Source of the DNA: Paraspadella gotoi
Lineage: Eukaryota > Chaetognatha
Direction of reading: 5' to 3'
DNA: 64,000 nucleotides
NCBI GenBank assembly: GCA_051294375.1
Contig: JBJCIZ010000744.1
Coordinates: 1,354,262-1,418,261, forward strand
Shown here: in pieces, positions 55,913-64,000 of the stretch
Position numbering within the stretch: the stretch's first letter is position 1
Layout: every line of letters starts with the position of its first letter
The notes under the pieces: generated by a model
What the model was told of the DNA's origin: nothing
Databases searched by the model: none
What the model saw: the letters and a program-made list of their open reading frames with translations, nothing else
Program-made: the position numbers and the translations under genes

Positions 55913-58900
55913 ATGAAAAAAGGGAAAAGCAAAGTGGGAAAAAGTGGACACGTGAAATCGGATTTTGATTCGAATGTGAAACAGGAAGTCGACACGGATG
56001 TTAAAGCGGATTCTGACCCGGATCTAAAGCCAGATGTAGACCCCGATACGGACCCGAATGTGAAACGGGATTCTGACCCGGATCTAAAGCCAGATGTAGA
56101 CCCCGATACGGACCCGAATGTAAAACCAGAAGTCGACCAGGATGCGAAATCCGATCCGGATTCTAAACCGGATGTAAAGCCGGAAGTTTCCTCCGAGACG
56201 AAGAAAAAATCGGAACCTAAACCGAAAGTCGGTGGTGATCGAGAAGAAGACCCCGTCGTCGAAGAGATCGCCGAGAATCTGGGATCCAAGATCCGGACGC
56301 CGACTCATCGATGGGCGTCGAATGTGCCCGACGTTTGTCTCGTCGAAGAGTGCGTCTTGGGTAAAGTGGGGGTTTTGGTGGTGGGCGTGGCTCTCTGCGT
56401 TTTGTGGGCGTGACCGTCTGGTGGGTGCGGAGGGGCTTCGATCGAAAAGAGATAATTTACTCTTTCATTCTGTAATGCTAAATTATCGTTTATTATTTAA
56501 AAAAAAGGCATCGACGAGGCGGGACGCGGGCCCGTTCTCGGTCCCATGGTCTACGGATGTTGCTATGTCCCTCGCGATCGCGAATCCGCCCTCAGGAAGA
56601 TGGGATGCATGGACTCTAAGATGCTTACAGGTTTGGTCGTCGTCGTCGTTAACGTTGTTGTCGGCGTCGTGTTCTGAAAAAAAAAAAAACAAACTTACCA
56701 TAATACAAATTATTTCAATTTAGTATAACAAATAGCTTTATAGTAATTCTAACAGGGAGGCGTGTATTATTAAAAGTATTTATTCAAAAGTTGTAACAAA
56801 TAATCGAAACTGCAACAATATGTAAATGAGATTGAAGAACTTGATCCGAGTTAAAACGAACGAAAAATTATTGTGCTACACGATTTCCCTTTTTTTTTCC
56901 TCCTCTACATCTATTTTATTCTTTTCTCACCAGAGGGCAAACGAGAAATTCTCTTCTCTCAATTCTCCTCTTCCTCCCCTTTCGCCGGATGGGGCGTCGC
57001 CGTCCTTCCGCCATCTTGGATCTGCGAAGCCCAACTCCGCCGTTGCAAATACAACCTCAACGCCATGTCCCACGATGCGGCCATGGAGTTGATTCAAGGG
57101 GTCATCGACGCGGGGGTCAATCTCGTCGAGGTCTTTGTGGACACCGTCGGTGGGTTGGGGTTGCGGGGGTTGTGGTAATGGGGGAGGTGGTTGGGGCTTT
57201 GTGGAATGTGGAACTTTTAAAGAAATATGAGACAGATTGTTTTCTCTTTTTGAACGAAAACGGAGCAAACTAATTAAGGGAATGGTTGCTAAAAATTCAT
57301 ATTATGTTAACAATAAAAGCGAGCCAAAAAAAAAAAAGAAATTTAGAAAAGATGGAAATGTTTATTAAAAGTTTGTGTCCAACATGACCCGTTTGGAGAG
57401 TCCCACCTTGGCCCTCTAATCCTTTACCCCCTTTCCATATCACCCCGCCAAAGCCTTCTGACCTCTGACATATACATATATATATATATCATCGACGTTA
57501 ACTGAAACTGCCGTAACGGTGAGAGGAATAAGGAATCTTCGAAGTAACGGAAACAAGAGTTTTATTCTCAGAATAAAATGTGATCAAAAAATCATGGATG
57601 AAATTCTTTGCTCTTTCTTTTGTGAGCCAGAAGAACCAAGTGACAAGCAAATTCACATCAAGCCTCTATATCTACTTTTAGTTCCCGCTCCCTGACCCCA
57701 CTAAACTCCCTGCCTTGTTCCCCATTGGCCCCCGACCCATGTGATCCCTTTCTACTCTTCTGTGATTGGTTCGTGGTCCAAGTGTGGTCATTGGGTAAGG
57801 TCTTTGTTTGAGCTTTTGGTGAGGTTGGCTTTGCCGCCGGCTGCTCTGGTGAGTCCGCTGCTTCTGCTCCTGCATCTGGGTTGGGGAGGCGAGAGAGAGG
57901 AAACAGCAGCCGGCGACCGCGTGGTCAGTGAGCGTTGATGATATATATATATACATATAATCCCCCCCCTCTCTGCCCCCTCCCCTTAACAGGCGAGCCG
58001 ACGAAATACCGGGATCTCATCAAGTCTCGTTTCCCTCGTCTCGCCGTCCGCGTTGAGAAAAAGGCGGACGCGACTTTTCCTTGTGTCTCAGCCGCATCCA
58101 TCGCAGCAAAGGTCGCCCTCTCTTCTCTTCTCTCTCCTCTTCTCCTCTCTTTACTGTCCTCTTCTCTATTCTCTTCTTTTCTCTCTTTAAGGTCCTCTTT
58201 GAGATCTTTCCCCCATCTCCGCCTCATCACCACTCTTTTCTCTTCCTTAGCTTTTCCTTTCGCTTCCCTTTTATCTCTATTCCCTTCTCTTGACATTCCT
58301 CTTCTCTTCTCTTTTCGCTTTATCTCTTCCTCTCTCTTTTCTCTTCTCAAACCCCAGACTCCTACTTCTTACGTTCCCCACCTTTTCCACTTTAAATTCC
58401 CCCCCCACTCCCCCCTTCCAGGTTTCCCGCGACGCCATCCTTCAGCGCTGGACTTTCCCCGAGTCGATCTCCGTCCCTCCTTCGGGCTTCGGCTCCGGCT
58501 ACACCAGCGACGCCACCACCAAGAATTTCCTCAGCAACATTCTGGACAAAGTCTTCGGGTTTCCTTCCTTCGTCAGATTCTCTTGGTCCACCGTGGCCCT
58601 ATTGCTGCGGGATAACGGTGCGTGGGACGATTGTGGTCAGTTGTGTGGCCAGTTGTGTTGGCGATTGTGGTGTCATTTTCGGGTCTATGCGTTTGGTTAA
58701 AATTCGAATCAATCGCTTAGCGATTTATTTCAAACAATACTACTAAGTAATATTTGGAATGACTTGTTAAAGATCTAACCGTAACCAATTTTCCCAATGC
58801 GTTTTTAACTTTAATTACTTTAATTTATTTCATTAATTAATTTCATTCATTTAACAGCCTATTCCGTCCGATGGGAAGACGACGAAGACGAAGAAGATTC

Positions 58901-59395
58901 GGGAACGAAGAAGAAGAAGAAAAATGAGAAGCCAGGGGGTGAGAGGGAATTGAGAATAATAATTAATAATAATTATAATATTAATTAATTGTAATTATTC
59001 GAATATCAACGTTTACCTTAAAATAAGGGATCGTTAAATAGAAAATCAATTGGTATTTACAAAATAGTTAAGGCCACTGGCAGATACCGCTCTATGAAAT
59101 TGGTGCTTATAATTATAAATGCTTATAAATTAAAGATTTTCAGACTTAACTGCTATTCCACCTTTGTCCATCCCCCGCTCCACCTCCTGCAGGTACCGCC
59201 GCTCTCTCCAAATACTTTTCTCCCGCGACGAAGCGAAAGGCCAACGACGACGACGACGACAACGAAGACGAAAACGAGGCCGACCCTGACGCTGCAAAAC
59301 GTCGGCGCCTCAAAGAGGCGGAGACGCGTCACGCCGAGCGGCGCCACCGGTTTTTCACGTGGAGATCGCTCAGTCTGCAGAGAACGTTGGCGTAA
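55913..59395 (+). CDS. RNASEH2A: Ribonuclease H2 subunit A
   Basis: Exons are 55913-56360, 56508-56630, 56934-57149, 57993-58111, 58422-58617, 58858-58938 and 59193-59395, in phase, giving 461 aa (human 299). It is the catalytic subunit of RNase H2, which removes ribonucleotides and RNA:DNA hybrids in the nucleus. The catalytic motif [14 protein letters not shown] is at 152-165, DSK follows near 185, VFVDTVG has the next acid at 260, and KKADATFP the last at 288. [26 protein letters not shown] and [12 protein letters not shown] are also family signatures. The C-terminal ALSKYFS (about 398-404) matches the PCNA-binding PIP position of the human enzyme, and [10 protein letters not shown] its C-terminus. 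The N-terminus is unusual: about 130 residues of D/P/K-rich repeats before the conserved domain. All catalytic residues are intact. Confidence 0.96.
56009..56128 (+). repeat. 60-bp coding tandem duplication in RNASEH2A exon 1
   Basis: Two nearly identical 60-bp units, at 56009-56068 and 56069-56128, each encode a 20-residue segment of the form [19 protein letters not shown]. Less regular relatives flank them. The tract accounts for much of the N-terminal extension. Confidence 0.93.
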
Positions 59396-59870
59396 AAAAA
59401 AATAGGATGAGGATGAGGAGGAGAAAAGTAATGGGGCGACCGTGGATGTCTCGTTTGACCCCGCGTTTCCTGTTGCTACGCCCGCTATTCCGCTGGATAT
59501 TACGTTGGCCAAAAGCGTCGGTTAAATCTTCATTAAAAACAGATTGATGAGACACTTTTATACCACCATTTTTTTTTTATCGTTACATTGTTTTTCAAAT
59601 TTTTATCTGTTAATTGATATTTTATTTCCGATTCTTTGTTATACTGTTATATTTCTCAAAGAATTTAAGTTTTGATTTGTCAAGTTTATTTTAGGATTAA
59701 ACCCGAAGGAAGAAAAAATTTAAAACGTCAAGATCGAAAGATCAAAACTGAAGATGGAAAATTAAGGAGAATTTTCATCGAAATCGCGTGATTCTTTTCA
59801 GGGATTCAATCATTTTTAAAATATTTATATTTATGATCAGTTCAAAAATTGCGTAACGAGGATTCTTAAA
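59396..59870. other. RNASEH2A-amidohydrolase intergenic region
   Basis: GA-rich for 60 bp after the stop, then AT-rich, with an ATTAAA at about 59532 as a possible polyadenylation signal. No gene. Confidence 0.6.
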
Positions 59871-62800
59871 ATGCGCGCCGCTGCAGCCGCCTCCGCCGCC
59901 GCCTCGGCGGAGATCCTCGTCTTCCGCAACGCAAGAATCTGGCGTCCGAATTGGAGAAGCCTCCTCGACGACGGGCGACTGGGGGAAGCCTCGTGGTTCA
60001 GCGTCGACGTCGCCAAGGGAGTCTTTAAGGAAGTCGGGGAACCCGGCGAGGAGTTTGACGAGGAGAAGGCGGGGTAAATGGCGCTGGGCGTGAAGGTCAT
60101 CCTTCCCTCTCTTTCTCTCCCCCTCCCTCCCTCCCTCTCCGGAAGAAAAAGCCATCTTCGGCAGCCTCGGCGTCGCAGCCAGCTGACCCGCTGGGTCCCT
60201 TACCCAAAACAAGGAAGGAGCTCACCTCGGCTCAATGACCTTAACCTTGGCCAGTGGAGAAAAGAGGAAAAAGAGAGTAGGGGCTTCGACTGTGACCAAT
60301 AGACAACGGGCGTGAGATCTCGATGAGGAAAACCAAAACGACAATGGACTAAAAAAGGAGGAAAATTTAGCCCTCGCGGTGCATTTGTGAAAGCGAAATT
60401 AGAGTTTTTCATGGTTGACCTAGAATCGTGAATCGGTTTTTGTGAGAAAAGGTTTTGTTCCCCGCATCGAAAGTGAAGCCACGCCCATTGAAAAATCCTT
60501 GCAGCCTCTCCTCCGCCCACCGAGTGATCGATCTTCGATCCTCTTGGGTCTTCCCCGGATTCCACGACTCCCACCTTCATCTCTCGGTCTTTGGCCAGAG
60601 AGTCTCCAGCCTCGATCTCGCCGCCTGCGAGTCCGTTGCTTCCTTGAAGGACGAGTTGAGGCGCTACGCCGACGGAAAGAAGGAGGCCGGGCACGCCGCG
60701 GAATGGCTCGTCGGGTTCGGTTGGGACGAAGCCAAGTTAGGTTAGAAAATTTTTTTTTCGGTTGGGACACTAATTTTGGTCATTACCACTTAATCCCCCT
60801 CCTCTCCGAAGACCGCCTCCCCACCCTCGAGGATCTCGACGAGGTCGTCCGCGACGCAGCCGTCTTCCTGCACCGAGTCTGTCTCCACGCCGCCGTCGTC
60901 AACTCGAAGGCGTTGGAGCTGAGCGGGATCGCCGCGGAGACGGCGCCGCGGACCGACGGGTCCGTGGAATACGACGATAGCGGAAGACCCACTGGTAAGT
61001 TTCAGAAGGCGTGAAAATGGTGAATTTAGAAAGTCGTGGCTAAAAAGTCACCGCAGCGCTTAAGAAGATCACTTTCGACCCACGCCCTCTTTTTCCGCCC
61101 CCCCCCTATCCTTCTCTAACCGAAACAGGCCTCATCCGCGAGTCCGCCTGTTTCCAGATGGAATCCTCAATCACTCGATCTCGCTCCGAGAAGCGAGCGG
61201 CGATCCAAGCCGGAATGGCCGAGTGCCTTCGCCTCGGCGTCACATCCGGTCAGACCAACGAGTTCGATCCGGAGTCGTGGTCCATCTTCAACGAGCTCCA
61301 CTCCGTCGAAGGCTCCCTTCCCTGGAGGACCTTCTTCGTTCGAATGCACGACGACGCCGCGGAACCCGCCACGCCCACTCGCGTCTCTTCGACCCTCTCC
61401 TGCGACCGGGTCAAGTTCATCGCCGACGGATCCGTGGGCGCGGAGACGGCGGCTCTGTCGAGGCCGTACAAGGGAAGAGGGGAGAGCGAAAGAGGGGAGC
61501 TCAAGTATGAGGAGGAGGAGGTAAAGGAGCGGGTGGCGGAGGCGGCGGCGAAGGGATTCAGGGTGGAGACTCACGCCATTGGAGATAGATGCGCGGAGCA
61601 GGTTGGAGATTTGGAGGAAGGGGGGCGGGGGAGGAGCGGTCAGGTGGGGGACTGGGAAGGTGTTAGTTGGCTTCCGTTTGTTATTCAGTTTAGTCAAGGA
61701 TTTAATTTCATTATTAGGCATTGTGAGGTGTAAAAGTAAATTATAAATTATTAGCTGGTAAATTATAAAATTCCCCCCGAAAAATAAGTCGATCGAGTCG
61801 AATAAATTATAAGTATAGAAGTTGGAAGAAATCCTGACTTGTCCTGAACAGGGAGCGGCCCTTGTCTTATTATTCTCTCACTCTCTCTCTCTCTCTCTCT
61901 CTTTCTCTCGCTTTCTCTCTCTATCTCTCTCTCATTAGATTCTCCACGCCTACGAGACGTCGCCCTCCTTCCGTCCGATCCTCACCCATTGTCAATTCCT
62001 GACCGACGATCTGATCCGTCAGATGTCGCGTCTCGGCGTCGTCGCCAGTGTCCAACCCTCGATGGTCTGTTCCGACGCTGGGTGGTTGGCCGACAAGGTG
62101 GACGACGCTATCTTGGCGGGTGGGTAAATTTGAGGTGGTTTTTTCGGAAAAGGGGTGACGGATGGAATTTTCTTTTGGTTTATTTATTAATAACCTTTGG
62201 CAACAGCCGGGTTGCCTGTGATGCCCATTGGGATGGGGCATCTCACCGTTGGCTTTGGGAGCTTCCGACCCTCAGTGACGCCTCCAGTTATTGGCGCCAA
62301 TGGATTTGGCTGAACGATGGTGGACGTGAGGCGGTGTGAATATAGCGCCACAAACCATCCGTTATTTTTTACTGTCACTATTTGGGTTTATTTTTATTAC
62401 CTTCGTCAATCAGAAGATGAATTATTCATTGGTTCATTCGTATTTTAATATTTTAATATATGTATTAAGTTTAACATTCAACTCAATTCCTCGGAAAAAA
62501 AAATCCATTCCAGACCACGCCTACGCCTGGAAGAGCCTCTCCTCCAGCGGCGTATCCCTCGCCTTCGGTTCCGACGCCCCCGTCGAGTATCCCTCTCCGG
62601 CGCTCGGCGTTTACGACGCCGTCTTCCGTCAAGCGTCTCGTCGAGACCCCGACGTCGCCTCCCCCGAGATCTTCAAGCCGGAAGAGCGCCTGACCGTTGG
62701 CGAAGCCGTAGACGCCTACACGACGGGCGCCGCTTGGGCCGCCGGACGGGAAGATAGTCTGGGTCAGATCGCCCCCGGATTCGAGGCCGACTTTGTTGTT

Positions 62801-62896
62801 GTGGAAGGGGACGTGGATCCAGTCACGGAGGCTGGGGAGTGGCGGAAGATCAAGTTTGGACAAGTCTGGGTAGCGGGCAAGAGGAGGGTCGGATGA
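59871..62896 (+). CDS. YtcJ-type metal-dependent amidohydrolase (Amidohydro_3 family)
   Basis: Exons are 59871-60073, 60505-60740, 60812-60994, 61129-61601, 61939-62119 and 62514-62896, in phase, giving 552 aa, normal for the family. The TIM-barrel amidohydrolase features appear in order. FPGFHDSHLH has the metal-binding H-x-H at 91/93, and GRPTGLIRESA follows. DRVKFIADGSVGAET includes the lysine expected to bridge the metals, and ETHAIGDR, LTHCQFL and LAFGSDAPVEYP complete the set. The end has the typical LTVGEAVDAYTTGAAWAAGR, LGQIAPGFEADFVVVEGD layout. Known members hydrolyse amides or cyclic amides; the substrate here is unknown. The N-terminus is alanine-rich (MRAAAAASAAASAEILVFRN) without a clear signal peptide. 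Intron 5 is preceded by an unusual in-frame GGTGGGT donor region. Confidence 0.93.
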
Positions 62897-63242
62897 GATG
62901 AGGTGGCGTTCGTATTATTTCATTTTCTCTTTACTATTTTATTACTACTTTTATTACTTTTATTACTATTTTATTACTACCGGGACGATCGAGACTTGCT
63001 ACTTTTGATTAATTATTACCTTTTATGCAATTTTTTCCGTGCCTCGAGATTTCGATTGGGAGATCAGCGCTTTTCTCTTACGGTTTACCATATGTTTGTT
63101 AAATGAATTTATTTCTGTTTTGATCGATTTATTTTTCGATCCATTCTTACGCTTAAACGAAGAATTCTTTTGTCATAGGCTATAACTTAATTAATTAGTT
63201 AATAATTTAATATTAATTTGACGCATATCCGCGTGGAAAAAC
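62897..63242. other. Amidohydrolase 3' flank and next-gene leader
   Basis: AT-rich with TTATTACTATT repeats near 62930-62980. No canonical AATAAA was found close to the stop. The leader before the next ATG is cgcgtggaaaaacg. Confidence 0.55.
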
Positions 63243-64000
63243 GATGGACATAAAATACGAGGTTTTCGACGAGGAATTGGAGGAAGTCGTCCTCGAAGGA
63301 AAAGACGCCGCCGACCAACCACTCGACGGCGAGATCGATCGATGGACGCTCTTGGAGCGCCGCCTTGAAAACTTTCGTCGAAAAGAGGGGCCAGTTGCTG
63401 AAGGGCGACGATACAGAAGTAGACGATTGACTCCGGAAGATGAAGATGGGATTTTGACTCCGGAAGATAAATCCCGTGGACTCGGAATGTCGGAGGAAGG
63501 TCGAACGAATTCTCTTTGCGGAGAATCGATGAGAGATGAAATCTGGCGCACCCAACCCGAATATTCCGTTCGAGAGTACAAAGACCGGCGATCTCCAAGC
63601 GGAAGGTCAACTACTGAAGATGATCGCCGGCGATCGCGAGGAAGACGGTTTACTCCTGAAGATGTACGTCGGCACTCCTTGAGCAGACATTCAACCACTC
63701 CGAGCAGATATTTATCGGTAGACAATGAAATCTGGCGAAGCAGATCCAGATATTCTAGTCCAGATGATAAACGACGTCGCTCTCGAAGCAGGGAGTCAAC
63801 TCCAGATAAATACCGGCACACCTCAAGTAGACGGTCGACGCAATGGACTCAACGCCGAGAATCTCCAAGCAGACAATCGACGACGGTAGATAAAACCCTT
63901 CGTGAGAGATCCAGATTTTCTTCTCCGGAGGATGAGCGACGGAACCTTCGAGGCGGAGAGTCGACGCGAGTGGACGAGCGACGCCGAAGCGGACCTTCTT
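63243..64000 (+). CDS. Arg/Ser-rich repeat protein, 5' part (runs off the window)
   Basis: An open frame starts at the ATG at 63243 (MDIKYEVFDEELEEVVLEGK) and continues to the last base, 252 codons without a stop. After about 45 residues it becomes a repeat of R, S, E and D with recurrent SPEDERR, TPEDEDG, RRSRSRES and SRHSTTPSRY motifs. RS-rich tracts of this type occur in splicing regulators and other nuclear-speckle proteins, but no RNA-binding domain is visible in this part, so the family is undetermined. It may contain introns later. It is the sixth gene in a row on this strand. Confidence 0.7.

Noticed and set aside
1-64000. CRISPR arrays, prokaryotic operons, organelle or ribosomal RNA genes
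   Set aside because: Spliceosomal introns, animal gene families and tRNA-type SINEs are present throughout. No regularly spaced direct repeats with unique spacers and no rRNA-like sequence were seen.

Overview
This is nuclear DNA of an animal, almost certainly an invertebrate. Introns are numerous, AT-rich and mostly 100-900 bp with GT-AG ends, while exons are strongly GC-rich. Recognisable products include a TRPM-type cation channel, a receptor tyrosine phosphatase remnant, CCT2, STOML2, RNASEH2A and a YLPM1-like RNA-associated protein. I cannot name the phylum from sequence alone. Four runs of N (3900-3924, 4994-5018, 15741-15750, 27385-27394) show a draft scaffold.

The window has two halves. 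Positions 1 to about 24030 are repetitive and duplicated. Positions 1-3793 and 3936-7936 are arms of a large inverted repeat around a 25-N gap; each arm carries 3' exons of a TRPM-like gene (S2-S5 exon, S6/TRP-box exon, a C-terminal exon). The right arm from about 5660 and everything after it to about 15008 is repeated in direct orientation at about 15009-24031. The duplicated block holds the TRPM last exon, a small plus-strand gene predicted to encode a 90-residue membrane-anchored protein, a 30-bp coding-like minisatellite with different copy number in the two copies, and a five-exon minus-strand gene (261 codons) of unknown function. Copy 2 keeps clean, phase-consistent reading frames; copy 1 and the inverted arms carry many one-base indels. 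Uncollapsed alleles or unpolished long-read sequence explain this at least as well as real pseudogenes do. A tRNA-like SINE family, a nested hAT-type MITE and microsatellites fill the rest. From 24.4 to 27.1 kb lies a frameshifted receptor-type tyrosine phosphatase pseudogene with EGF, membrane and phosphatase parts and an internal inverted duplication.

From 28.4 kb on, six genes lie head to tail on the plus strand, 0.35-0.9 kb apart: CCT2 (4 exons, 541 aa), STOML2 (8 exons, with two alternative last exons), a 28-exon YLPM1-like RGG/low-complexity gene (about 1640 aa), RNASEH2A (7 exons, 461 aa, long acidic N-terminal extension), a YtcJ-type amidohydrolase (6 exons, 552 aa) and the start of an Arg/Ser-rich protein running off the window. 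I derived exon junctions by hand from GT/AG sites, phase continuity and family similarity; every junction quoted for these genes is phase-consistent. These are housekeeping genes with no obvious shared pathway. The most unusual structures are the duplicated STOML2 last exon, a tandem array of cassette exons in the YLPM1-like gene of which two would introduce stops, long CU and GA tracts flanking another of its exons, and a GC-AG intron.
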